Shown here piece by piece: positions 25,945 to 34,863 of a DNA stretch of 64,000 bases. Each line of letters starts with the position of its first letter. The first letter of the stretch is position 1. The notes below the pieces were generated by a model. That model saw only the letters and a list, made by a program, of their open reading frames with translations, made no database searches and was not told where the DNA came from. The DNA is from Holophagaceae bacterium (GTDB lineage: Bacteria; Acidobacteriota; Holophagae; Holophagales; Holophagaceae). Where the stretch lies: the NCBI GenBank assembly GCA_023257195.1, contig JALRCU010000009.1:62001-126000 (forward strand), in the 5' to 3' direction. The translations under genes were made by a program, and so were the position numbers.

Positions 25945-26730
25945 CTACCCCCGGTGGACACCTCGGGCACTCTGCTTGATGAAATCGACTAGATAAGCAA
26001 TCTCTGGAATATTCCCAAACTTATTTGCGACTTCGCTAAGAGCCTGGTCCCGATCTAGATTTATGTGAAATAACATCCGATGCGCTTCTTTAAGATTAGA
26101 AATTTGATCACGACTAAACCCTTTACGTTCTAGTCCCAAAGAGTTAACTCCAAAACTCTTGGTTTCGCGCGCTCCAACGGTTTTCATAAACGGCAGGCAA
26201 TCTAAGGTAGCGACCGTAAAGCCGCCCAAGAAAGCATGGTTGCCCACTCGGCAAAACTGGTGAACGGCGGAAAAGGCTCCAATATTGCACTCTGACCCCA
26301 ATTCGACATGACCTGCCAGAGTCGCATGATTAGCAAAAATATTTTTGTCACCAACCTGACAGTCGTGAGCGATATGGGTAGAAGTCATCATAAAATTATC
26401 ATTCCCTACGCGAGTGATCGCACCTCCCTTTTGCGTCCCTCGATTAACCGTAGTTCCCTCCCTGAAGGTATTCCTATCGCCAATCTTGCAATAGGTGACT
26501 TCGCCATCAAATTTGAGGTCTTGAGGGTCTAGGCCTAACGATACAAAGGGATAGACATCATTATTTGACCCCAGGACTGTATGGGGACCGATAATGACAT
26601 GACTTCTCAGTTGGGTGCCATCTCCAATTACAGCTGTGGCGTCAACCGTACAGAAGGGGCCAATGAAAACATCGTTACCGAGCTCTGCTTGGGGACTTAT
26701 GATTGAGGTGGCGTGAATGATACGAGCCAT
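25945..26730 (-). CDS. lpxA: acyl-ACP--UDP-N-acetylglucosamine O-acyltransferase LpxA
   Basis: This 261-residue left-handed beta-helix protein shows hexapeptide repeats, NTFREGTTVNRGT in place of the family REYVTIHRGT, and the catalytic region THIAHDCQVGD with His122 matching E. coli His125. A helical C-terminal tail follows FGVNSLGLERKGF. It starts lipid A synthesis by acylating UDP-GlcNAc in the cytoplasm. It is downstream of fabZ with a TAATG stop/start overlap, as in many lpx operons, but lpxD and lpxB are not next to it. Confidence 0.96.
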   Translation of the reverse strand: MARIIHATSIISPQAELGNDVFIGPFCTVDATAVIGDGTQLRSHVIIGPHTVLGSNNDVYPFVSLGLDPQDLKFDGEVTYCKIGDRNTFREGTTVNRGTQKGGAITRVGNDNFMMTSTHIAHDCQVGDKNIFANHATLAGHVELGSECNIGAFSAVHQFCRVGNHAFLGGFTVATLDCLPFMKTVGARETKSFGVNSLGLERKGFSRDQISNLKEAHRMLFHINLDRDQALSEVANKFGNIPEIAYLVDFIKQSARGVHRG

Positions 26731-27197
26731 TAAATGCCTCCATCAGGTAAGGATTGGAGCATGGATACAAATTCAGCCTCAGCAACTTTAATGCCTCCTA
26801 CAAAAGCCTCCCCACGCATTTTAGAGATACGGCTCCGAAAGCTAAGAACTTTCACTTCCATAATAAGTTCATCTCCTGGATTAACGGGCTTTCTAAATTT
26901 AATAGCATCCAAAGACATGAAGTAGATGACTTTGTTCTTAGGATCATCAATTTCTTGCATAAGGAGACACCCGCCCACTTGAGCCATAGCTTCAACAATC
27001 AAGACTCCCGGATAAATAGCTCGTCCAGGAAAATGGCCTTTAAAAATAGGATCTGAGGACTGAATCTTTCGGTAGCCCCTAATCCATTCACCTGGTTCAA
27101 AATCCAGGATCTTATCCACGAGCAGAAACGGATCCCTGTGAGGAATTAGGGCCTTAATTTGCTCCTGCGTTAAGGGATTAGGAGTACGATTCATCAT
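26730..27197 (-). CDS. fabZ: 3-hydroxyacyl-ACP dehydratase FabZ
   Basis: The 155-residue hot-dog fold protein contains IPHRDPFLLVD, the catalytic histidine in GHFPG and the catalytic glutamate in VLIVEAMAQ. It dehydrates 3-hydroxyacyl-ACP in fatty-acid elongation. Co-expression with lpxA is usual because both draw on the 3-hydroxyacyl-ACP pool. Two adjacent ATG codons open the frame. A 62-bp region separates it from the divergent methyltransferase gene. Confidence 0.95.
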   Translation of the reverse strand: MMNRTPNPLTQEQIKALIPHRDPFLLVDKILDFEPGEWIRGYRKIQSSDPIFKGHFPGRAIYPGVLIVEAMAQVGGCLLMQEIDDPKNKVIYFMSLDAIKFRKPVNPGDELIMEVKVLSFRSRISKMRGEAFVGGIKVAEAEFVSMLQSLPDGGI

Positions 27198-27259
27198 AAG
27201 TATCTATTGTGGCATAAGGGATAACGTGTGCTTTAGGTGGATGTGAAACAATAGAATAA

Positions 27260-28483
27260 ATGCGATTAACTCGGCGAAAAATAAATTCAACTGTACCTCA
27301 AGAAAAATGGTCAGGAGAGGTTCTTCGTCTTGCATGGGGAGGAAAGGGAATTGCTTCTCACCAAGACGGTCGATTACTAATTTTAACTTCTCCCCTAGCC
27401 CTATTTCCAGGTGAAATAGTCGAGGCGCAGGTGACATGGAAAAAGAAACATGGCGAGGGTCTCGTTACTCGGTGGCTCTCGCCTAGCACCAAGAGAGTTC
27501 CTAGCCAATGCGAATTTGGGGAACTTTGCGGTGGATGTGATTTATGGGAATCGGATTCATACGGTTCTGAATTGAAGAAACTGATGATTCAGGATTTATT
27601 TCAGCGTCAATTGAATTGCCAGGATTTCAAATGGATGCCGGCTCCGGTCCAGACTAAGCGACATCGAATACAACTACATTGGGACGGTATGAAACTTGGT
27701 TTTTTTGAACGAAAAAGCCATCGAATTATAGAAATCCGTGAGTGTCCAACCGCTCATCCCTCTTTGTCTCAGGCAATTAATTACCTGAGAGACAGCCTTG
27801 TCAATCAAAGAGTTCCTTCTCACCCTCAACGTTGGGAATTGGGCACAGGTACCCCTTCAATAGGCGTCATTGCAACGACAGAATCGGGTATCCATTTCTC
27901 ATTAAATGATGGTCAATTTATACAGGGTGATTACGTCCTTAGAGAACAATTGGGTGATCTCATTCTCAATCATCGGCCGGGAAGTTTTTTTCAGGCTTGT
28001 CCCGAGTGGGCCTTTGAGTCTTTTTCTTCTATTCTTCAAGATTGGCCACTTTCCGGTGATCGTCTTTTTGATCTCTATGGGGGAGTTGGTCTTTTCAGTG
28101 CCATCCTTCGTAGGCACTTTAAATATTTTTATCTGATAGAGTCCTCAGCTGAATCGGTTGAATATGCCAAAAAAAATTTTGATCGACTTCAAATCAATGG
28201 AATATGCATTCAGGGCGATGTCGCCAAAGTGGATTTGGCCTCCCTTTGTTCTTCCCGAGATACGGTTCTCATCGACCCTCCTCGGGTTGGATGCTCTGTA
28301 AACCTTCTCGAACAGGTAAATTCCTGCAGAGTTAAAACGGTTGTGATGATAGGTTGTGATGGTGCCACATGGGCTCGCGATATAAAACGGCTCTCAAACT
28401 ATCAAATCGAATCCCTTGCTGCTATAGATCTCTTCCCAAACACCCATCATGCAGAGTGTTTGGCCTTACTAAGGCGAATCTAA
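27260..28483 (+). CDS. 23S rRNA (uracil-5-)-methyltransferase, RlmD/RlmC/TrmA family
   Basis: The 407-residue protein has an N-terminal TRAM-like beta domain (SGEVLRLAWGGKGIA), a [4Fe-4S] cysteine set CEFGELCGGC plus a later Cys in RECPT, and a class I SAM methyltransferase domain. That domain carries FDLYGGVGLFS, IDPPRVGC and the catalytic-cysteine motif IGCDGATWARDI. The iron-sulphur cysteines favour RlmD/RlmC-type RNA m5U synthases over TrmA. The exact uracil target cannot be read. Its TAA stop overlaps the stop of convergent ogt by four bases. Confidence 0.88.
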   Translation: MRLTRRKINSTVPQEKWSGEVLRLAWGGKGIASHQDGRLLILTSPLALFPGEIVEAQVTWKKKHGEGLVTRWLSPSTKRVPSQCEFGELCGGCDLWESDSYGSELKKLMIQDLFQRQLNCQDFKWMPAPVQTKRHRIQLHWDGMKLGFFERKSHRIIEIRECPTAHPSLSQAINYLRDSLVNQRVPSHPQRWELGTGTPSIGVIATTESGIHFSLNDGQFIQGDYVLREQLGDLILNHRPGSFFQACPEWAFESFSSILQDWPLSGDRLFDLYGGVGLFSAILRRHFKYFYLIESSAESVEYAKKNFDRLQINGICIQGDVAKVDLASLCSSRDTVLIDPPRVGCSVNLLEQVNSCRVKTVVMIGCDGATWARDIKRLSNYQIESLAAIDLFPNTHHAECLALLRRI

Positions 28484-29013
28484 TCAATCCCAGGAAGAGG
28501 TTGGGTAAGCACTTCTTGAGATTTGGGAATAGAGCCTTCAAGTTGTAGGAGTTTAGTTTTTTTATCTAGGCCGTATCGATATCCCACTAAGGTACGATCT
28601 GAGCCAATGACGCGATGACAAGGAATGAGAATCATAATGGGGTTGGCAGCTGAGGCCGCTCCAACAGCTCGGCTCCCCAAGGGGTCCCCTGCTGCCTCAG
28701 CCAAAGTCTTATAGCTCATGGTAAAACCATACTTGATCTCTCTTATCAGAGACCAGATTTTTTGCTGATACGCACTTCCTTTTGGTTGAACTGGTAAATT
28801 GAATTGTCTCAGTCGACCATGAAAGTAATCAAATAATTGACGACCTAAGTAGAGTCGAGTTGTTGCTACCTCTTTAGGGGGGCGTTCTAGACAAGCGGCA
28901 TAATTTATCTCTCCGAAACCTAACTCGCAGATAAATCCGCTTTCCTCGATAAGACCAGTCATAACCCCAAGTGGGGTATCCATTTGAACTGTCCACAATT
29001 TGGGGGATTCCAT
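28480..29013 (-). CDS. ogt: methylated-DNA--protein-cysteine methyltransferase (Ogt/MGMT)
   Basis: The 177-residue protein has the suicide-cysteine motif IPCHRVIGS with RAVGAASAANP before it, and the closing GYRYGLDKKTKLLQLEG. It removes the alkyl group from O6-alkylguanine to its own cysteine. There is no Ada regulatory domain, so this is the constitutive Ogt form. It faces the rRNA methyltransferase tail to tail, and mqnA is divergent 49 bp away. Confidence 0.95.
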   Translation of the reverse strand: MESPKLWTVQMDTPLGVMTGLIEESGFICELGFGEINYAACLERPPKEVATTRLYLGRQLFDYFHGRLRQFNLPVQPKGSAYQQKIWSLIREIKYGFTMSYKTLAEAAGDPLGSRAVGAASAANPIMILIPCHRVIGSDRTLVGYRYGLDKKTKLLQLEGSIPKSQEVLTQPLPGID

Positions 29014-29062
29014 TCTCTTAGAATGGCAGAACTATAAAACAAGGGGTCGCTAGACTAATAGA

Positions 29063-29875
29063 ATGCCTAGCGAATTATTAAGACTCTCCATTATCAACTA
29101 TCTCAACGCAGAGCCCTTGAACTATGGGTTTAAGAGGGGGCTTCATTATCAGAATTTTCATTTAAAGTTTCAGAAGCCCTCCGAAAGTTGTGATTCGCTC
29201 AAGTCAGGGGAAGTGGATGCAGGTCTAATTAGCTCAATAGAATATTTGAGAATTCCAGATCTTAAGATTATCCCGAATCTTTGTATCGGATCTCAAGATT
29301 CAGCACGAAGCGTTTTGATATTTAGCAAGGTTCCCTTTGGTGAAATTAAAAAACTTGCTCTTGATATTTCTTCTAGAACCTCCGTTATCTTAGCTCAGAT
29401 TTTGTTGAAAGAGAAATTTGGGTGTGATCGTTTCGAAACAAACTACTTACTTCCTGATCTTAACTTTATGCTTAAGGATCACGACGCAGCGTTGATGATT
29501 GGAGATCAAGCGATGAGATCCGATCCCCAAAGTCTCTCGGTACTCGACCTCTCCCATGAGTGGAAAATGCACACTTCACTACCGTTTGTATTTGCCTTTT
29601 GGGCTATTCAACCAAAAGCTCCTCGCGTGTTAGATGGTAAACCCCTTCAATGGTTCTTCGAAGAAAGTTTTAGACTTGGAACTGAAAATTTATCCACAAT
29701 TATCGAAGAGGCTAAAATCCCCTCCAGGTGGTCGGAAACCCAATTAAGGACCTATTTTACAGAAAATATCTCGTACCGTTTAGGGCCTCAAGAGCAAGAT
29801 TCCTTAGACCTTTTTTATAGAAAGGCCTTCAGGCATGGATTTGTCCCCCAAGTTCGCGAACTCTCATTCCTCTAA
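29063..29875 (+). CDS. mqnA: chorismate dehydratase MqnA (futalosine menaquinone pathway)
   Basis: The 270-residue periplasmic-binding-protein-fold enzyme begins RLSIINYLNAEPL and contains LKSGEVDAGLISSIEY and SQDSARSVLIFSK, the standard MqnA substrate-pocket segments. It removes water from chorismate to make 3-enolpyruvylbenzoate, the first step of the futalosine route to menaquinone. The remaining mqn genes are not in the window. It leads a plus-strand run with the peptidase genes, without a visible ribosome-binding site. Confidence 0.9.
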   Translation: MPSELLRLSIINYLNAEPLNYGFKRGLHYQNFHLKFQKPSESCDSLKSGEVDAGLISSIEYLRIPDLKIIPNLCIGSQDSARSVLIFSKVPFGEIKKLALDISSRTSVILAQILLKEKFGCDRFETNYLLPDLNFMLKDHDAALMIGDQAMRSDPQSLSVLDLSHEWKMHTSLPFVFAFWAIQPKAPRVLDGKPLQWFFEESFRLGTENLSTIIEEAKIPSRWSETQLRTYFTENISYRLGPQEQDSLDLFYRKAFRHGFVPQVRELSFL

Positions 29876-29897
29876 TTTCTATTAGAATCATAATTCT

Positions 29898-31211
29898 ATG
29901 GCTGACTTAAATGCTTTGTTTAGGGAGCATATTCAAATTAGAGAATCCTCTGCCTCAGAGGTTCTATCTAAGACGGGATATGACTGCCTAGTTATTTCTA
30001 GTGGACGGCCTTTTACCTACTTTGCCGACGATAACGATGCGCCTTTTCATACTGTGCCTCACTTCAATCATTGGTGTCCCCTAGGAGGTGCTCATCATTT
30101 TTTGATTATCAGACCCGGCAGAAAAGTTTCTCTTTACCGCTATTCACCTGAAGATTTCTGGTATGAGCAAAAACCCCTTGGAGATCCCTTTTGGACACCT
30201 TTTTTTGATATTAAGGAGTTTTCAAACCTCGAGACCCTTAAAGAATCCCTCAAGGACTTTGGTAAGGTAGCTTACATAGGTAATGAATTGGATTTTCTAA
30301 GCGATAAAGATTGGGCTATGAATCCGGAACCTATAACAAAGCATCTTGATTGGACTCGTAGTTTCAAATCAAACTATGAAATTCACTGCATTTTGGAAGC
30401 TGAAAAACTTGGAGCAAGTGGTCATCGTGCTTCCCGGGAGGCTTTTTTATCGGGTGCAAGTGAACTAGAAATCCATCATGCTTTTGTCAGGGCAGTTGGA
30501 TGCACGGATGACGATTTACCCTATACCACCATTGTTGCCCTCAATGAAAAAGGGGCGACTCTTCACTACCACGGAAAACGTGCTGAAATTCATAAGGGTT
30601 CTGTCCTCCTCCTAGATGCAGGGGCTAAATGGAATGGGTATGCATCAGATATTACGCGTACCCATGTTTCACCCTCCTGCCACGAGCGTTTTCAATCCCT
30701 TTTGAAGGGCATGGAAAAAATTCAACAAGATCTTTGTCAGTCTTTGAAACCAGGAATGCATTATGCAGATTTTCATCACGATGCTCATGTGCGCATAGGC
30801 CAATTATTAGTTGAGCAAAATTTACTTAACTGTTCCATGGATGAAGCACACACCAAAGGCTACACGATGCCATTCTTCCCACACGGTTTAGGACATCACC
30901 TCGGACTCCAAGTTCACGATGTAGCTGGAAAACAATTAACACCTCAGGGAGATGCAGCTCCCCAGCCTTCTGCTCACCCTTATCTTCGAACGACCCGCAA
31001 GATCGAGGAGGGTCATGTTTTCACGGTAGAGCCAGGCCTCTATTTCATACCCATGCTGCTTCGTAAATACCGAGATAACGGTGGTGCAAATATTTTTAAC
31101 TGGAAATTAATTGATGAACTCACTCCCTTGGGTGGGATCCGCATTGAGGATAATGTCCTTATTACTAAGTCAGGTCATCGTAATTTAACTCGAGAGCACT
31201 TGCCCAACTGA
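29898..31211 (+). CDS. pepQ: Xaa-Pro dipeptidase (prolidase, M24B; PepQ-like)
   Basis: The 437-residue pita-bread metallopeptidase has the five metal ligands in order: Asp in LLDAGAK, Asp in YASDITRTH, His in PHGLGHHLG, Glu in TVEPGLYF and Glu in IRIEDNV. The long N-terminal domain with NHWCPLGGAHH and the tail RKIEEGHVF are typical of proteobacterial-type PepQ, which splits Xaa-Pro dipeptides in the cytoplasm. It is followed at 22 bp by a DPP-IV peptidase and then a peptide transporter, which together fit uptake and breakdown of proline-containing peptides. Confidence 0.93.
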   Translation: MADLNALFREHIQIRESSASEVLSKTGYDCLVISSGRPFTYFADDNDAPFHTVPHFNHWCPLGGAHHFLIIRPGRKVSLYRYSPEDFWYEQKPLGDPFWTPFFDIKEFSNLETLKESLKDFGKVAYIGNELDFLSDKDWAMNPEPITKHLDWTRSFKSNYEIHCILEAEKLGASGHRASREAFLSGASELEIHHAFVRAVGCTDDDLPYTTIVALNEKGATLHYHGKRAEIHKGSVLLLDAGAKWNGYASDITRTHVSPSCHERFQSLLKGMEKIQQDLCQSLKPGMHYADFHHDAHVRIGQLLVEQNLLNCSMDEAHTKGYTMPFFPHGLGHHLGLQVHDVAGKQLTPQGDAAPQPSAHPYLRTTRKIEEGHVFTVEPGLYFIPMLLRKYRDNGGANIFNWKLIDELTPLGGIRIEDNVLITKSGHRNLTREHLPN

Positions 31212-31233
31212 AATTAAAGAGAGGTTTGCGTCG

Positions 31234-33441
31234 ATGTGTTTTCATTGGCTTAAATTCAAAAACTTAAACATTGTTTCTTTAGTTTTAATTCAAAGTATCC
31301 CTCTTTTTGCCCAGGTAGCCTCTAGAGAAACAGGGGCGATTACCCTGAATGGACTTACGCATCCTATTGAGAAAAAAACTTATGTCACGACTCCCGTTGT
31401 TAGATTGGAATGGATGGAGGATGGATCGCTCATTCAAACCGAAATGGATAAAAGAGGAGTGACTCTTTTAAAAGTAAACCCATCCAGTTGGGTAAAAACC
31501 CCACTATTTTCCTCAGATCTCCTCATTGAATCTCTAACTAAAGCAGGGGCTCCTGAAGTATCGGCTAAGAGGTCATTAGCCCGAGCTCAATTTACCTGGA
31601 ATCAGTCCCGTAATGGCTTTTTGGTCACCATCGATGAAAATATTTTTTTGGTTGATCTCGTTTCGTTAAAAGCCAAACAACTTACCTTTAGTTCGGGTTC
31701 CAAAGATGAACCCTCCTTCAGTCCCTCGGGAAAGCATATTGCTTTTTTGAAAGGCAATGATTTATTTATCTCCTCCATTGAAACTCCTCGTGAAATTGGC
31801 CTTACTACCGGTGGATCTGACACGATATTCAATGGACGACTGAATTGGGTTTACATGGAGGAACTCTATGGTCGAGGTAATGTCAAGGGGTATTGGTGGA
31901 ATCCAGATGGGACTTCGATTGCGTACTTGAGTCTCGACGAAACTCAAGTGCCCATCCATACCCTAACGGATGATCGAGGATTACGTCAGATAAAAAAGGA
32001 GACCCGGTACCCGCAAGCAGGAGATCCAAATCCCATCGTAAAACTAGGGTTAGTCAGCATTGATAAGCCAAAGTTCACACAATGGATTTCTGACCCATAT
32101 CCCAATCAAGAAATTCTTATTGTTCAAGTTGGTTTCACGCCTAATGGGGACCTATTAGCAAGTTATCAAAACCGAATACAAACTTGGCTTGACCTGAGAT
32201 TATTCCCGAAAAATAATGTTGGCCAATCTTTGGTTCTTATTCGAGAACAAAGCAAGGCCTGGCAGGAGCGACTCCCCTTACCCGTCTTTCTCTCCGATGG
32301 TAGCTTTTTATGGGAATCCGATCGAACTGGCTTCAGGCATCTCTATCGCTACACGGCTAAGGGACAACTAATTAACGCAGTGACCCAAGGGGAATGGAAC
32401 GCTGAGTTTCAGGGGCTACATCCCATGAACGATAGGGTCTATTTTTCCTCCTCGGAGCGAATCGCTACAGGTCAGGACTCATATTCGATCCGCATAGATG
32501 GAACCAACAAAACAAGGCTTACCCAGGAGAGGGGTTTTCATCAAACTCGCTGGAATCCCCAATTCACTTTGTTCATTGATCAGTGGAGTCACGCAGAAGC
32601 TGCTCCCAAAGTTGCTCTAAGAGACGAAAGGGGAGAGATATTAAGACTAATAGATCAAGGCACTATGACGGATATCAAATGGGGTACTGTGCGTTTTCAA
32701 CAAGTGCCTACACGAGACGGTTTTTTAATGGAAACCATGTTGGTTTTACCACCCGATATGATACCGGGAAAAAAATACCCTGTTTTTCAGCATGTCTATG
32801 GGGGTCCTAATGCACCGCAAGTCCTGGATCGCTGGAATTCCTCTATGCTATGGTTTCATTTTCTTGCCCAACAGGGCTACATTGTCTGGGTATGTGATAA
32901 TCGAAGCGCAACGAACAAAGGTGTACAAAGTGCCCACCCTATTTACAAGAATATGGGATCTCTTGAGCTACAGGACCAATTAGACGGGCTTCAATGGCTA
33001 GGACAACAAGGCTTTGCAGACATGAGTCGTGTCGCCCTTGAGGGCTGGAGTTATGGGGGGTACCTTACCGCATTTGCACTTACTCATTCCAGTGCGTGGA
33101 AACTTGGTATCGTGGGGGCCCCTGTTACCGATTGGCGTTACTACGATTCCATATATACCGAACGGTATATGGATCTACCACAGAATAACCCCAAAGGATA
33201 CGAAGCTTCATCGGTTATCCAATCGGCATCTAATTTACAGGGAAAAATCTTAATTCTCCATGGAACGATGGATGATAATGTCCATCCCATTAACAGCATT
33301 TCATTGATTAACAAACTCCAAGAAGCCAATAAGCCCTACGATTTCCAGATTTTTCCTGGATCAGATCATGGAGTGCGCTTTCCTAGTCAAATCCATTCTA
33401 GACAAATGAAAATTTGGTCATTCATACAATCTAATCTTTAA
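31234..33441 (+). CDS. dipeptidyl peptidase IV family serine peptidase (S9B), exported
   Basis: An N-terminal signal (NIVSLVLIQSIPLFAQ) leads into a beta-propeller domain and a C-terminal alpha/beta hydrolase domain. The double glutamate that holds the substrate amino terminus is at 209-210 (YMEELYG). The triad is Ser606 in GWSYGG, Asp680/681 in HGTMDDNVH and His712 in SDHGVR. The enzyme removes Xaa-Pro dipeptides from peptide N-termini, probably in the periplasm. These products would feed the POT transporter ten bases downstream and the prolidase upstream. Confidence 0.94.
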   Translation: MCFHWLKFKNLNIVSLVLIQSIPLFAQVASRETGAITLNGLTHPIEKKTYVTTPVVRLEWMEDGSLIQTEMDKRGVTLLKVNPSSWVKTPLFSSDLLIESLTKAGAPEVSAKRSLARAQFTWNQSRNGFLVTIDENIFLVDLVSLKAKQLTFSSGSKDEPSFSPSGKHIAFLKGNDLFISSIETPREIGLTTGGSDTIFNGRLNWVYMEELYGRGNVKGYWWNPDGTSIAYLSLDETQVPIHTLTDDRGLRQIKKETRYPQAGDPNPIVKLGLVSIDKPKFTQWISDPYPNQEILIVQVGFTPNGDLLASYQNRIQTWLDLRLFPKNNVGQSLVLIREQSKAWQERLPLPVFLSDGSFLWESDRTGFRHLYRYTAKGQLINAVTQGEWNAEFQGLHPMNDRVYFSSSERIATGQDSYSIRIDGTNKTRLTQERGFHQTRWNPQFTLFIDQWSHAEAAPKVALRDERGEILRLIDQGTMTDIKWGTVRFQQVPTRDGFLMETMLVLPPDMIPGKKYPVFQHVYGGPNAPQVLDRWNSSMLWFHFLAQQGYIVWVCDNRSATNKGVQSAHPIYKNMGSLELQDQLDGLQWLGQQGFADMSRVALEGWSYGGYLTAFALTHSSAWKLGIVGAPVTDWRYYDSIYTERYMDLPQNNPKGYEASSVIQSASNLQGKILILHGTMDDNVHPINSISLINKLQEANKPYDFQIFPGSDHGVRFPSQIHSRQMKIWSFIQSNL

Positions 33442-33450
33442 GGAAACTAT

Positions 33451-34821
33451 ATGGTCTCACTTCAATCTTTCTCAGATAGCTCCGGCATTGCAGGACATCC
33501 GAAGGGATTGATGGTTCTCTTCTTTACGGAGATGTGGGAAAGATTCAGTTATTACGGCATGAGGGCTCTACTAATGCTCTACATGATTGCTCCCCTGGAA
33601 TTAGGAGGGCTGGGATTTGGTAAAGGATATGCAGGGCTTGTCTATGGCATTTATACCTTTTCTGTTTATGCATTTTCTATCCCCGGCGGCTGGATTGCCG
33701 ATCGATATACCGGCTATCGAAAGGCAGTCATGGTTGGGGGTCTTTTGATTGCTCTAGGACAAGGCTGTCTGGCCTTAGGAAATGAATCTCTTTTTTATGT
33801 TGGACTTCTTGGTCTTGTCCTCGGTACTTCATTCCTGAAGACAAACTGCTCAACGATGGTTGGGCAACTCTATGCAGATAATGATCCTAGGCGAGATGCA
33901 GGATTTAGTATTTATTACATGGGTATTAACTTAGGGGCGCTTATCGCACCTTTGATCTGTGGATATTTTGCCCAAGATCCCCGATTTCTATCTTTCCTTG
34001 ATTCTATTGGCCTATCCTCAAGGAGCGGATGGGCATGGGGGTTTGGTGGAGCTGGAGCCGCAATGCTCTTAGGCGTCCTTCAGTTCTATGTCCAACAGGA
34101 TAAATTGGGATCTGTCGGCCTAAAGACAGGCATTCATCTCGACCAAAAAGAAGGCAAAGATCTTCCTGCCCTGACGGGTGATGAAAAATCGCGTATGTGG
34201 GTTGTGGGCATTCTTATGTTTTTCATTATGACTTTCTTTTTTCTATTTGAACAAGCTGGGACCACCTTGAATTTATTTGCCCTGGAAAATACCCAGAATC
34301 AATATTTCGGTATTTCATTCCCAAGCAGTTGGTTCCAGAGTGTTAATTCAATTTGGCTCCTAATGCTAGCTCCATTATTTAGTTGGCTTTGGATACGATT
34401 GGGATCAAAAGAACCTAGCAGTCCAATAAAGTTTGCTTGGGGGCTATTATTTGTTGGCTTTGGAATGCTTCTACTAGTTTTACCGAGTCAGTCTATTGCT
34501 CTACAGCCCGGTCTTAAAGTTTCTCCGAATTGGTTAATATTTACCTACATGTTTCATACTATTGGCGAATTGTGTCTCTCACCCGTTGGGCTATCGACGA
34601 CAACAAAGTTGGCCCCTGCCCGCTATTCGGGCATCATGATGGGTCTCTTTTTCTTTGCGATCGGAGCCGGTAATCTTCTAGCTGGTCTGGTTGTTCCCTT
34701 CAGTGAGAAACTTGCTCCCACAACCTTATTTTTTGGTCTATTTTTAGTTACCATAGCAATGGCTATAGTTCTTGTTATTCTCACTCCACGAATCAAAAAG
34801 ATGATGGCAGGTGTTCGCTAA
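33451..34821 (+). CDS. POT/PTR family proton-dependent di/tripeptide transporter
   Basis: This 456-residue membrane protein has about 14 hydrophobic segments. The proton-coupling ExxER motif is present as EMWERFSYYGMR near residues 27-38, and the second signature as IYYMGINLGALIAP. Members import di- and tripeptides with protons. Placement directly after the DPP-IV peptidase gene suggests that it takes up the dipeptides that enzyme releases. Confidence 0.94.
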   Translation: MVSLQSFSDSSGIAGHPKGLMVLFFTEMWERFSYYGMRALLMLYMIAPLELGGLGFGKGYAGLVYGIYTFSVYAFSIPGGWIADRYTGYRKAVMVGGLLIALGQGCLALGNESLFYVGLLGLVLGTSFLKTNCSTMVGQLYADNDPRRDAGFSIYYMGINLGALIAPLICGYFAQDPRFLSFLDSIGLSSRSGWAWGFGGAGAAMLLGVLQFYVQQDKLGSVGLKTGIHLDQKEGKDLPALTGDEKSRMWVVGILMFFIMTFFFLFEQAGTTLNLFALENTQNQYFGISFPSSWFQSVNSIWLLMLAPLFSWLWIRLGSKEPSSPIKFAWGLLFVGFGMLLLVLPSQSIALQPGLKVSPNWLIFTYMFHTIGELCLSPVGLSTTTKLAPARYSGIMMGLFFFAIGAGNLLAGLVVPFSEKLAPTTLFFGLFLVTIAMAIVLVILTPRIKKMMAGVR

Positions 34822-34863
34822 ATAAAGTAAGTTGATAAATTAGATCTGAGGGGACCTGCCGAT

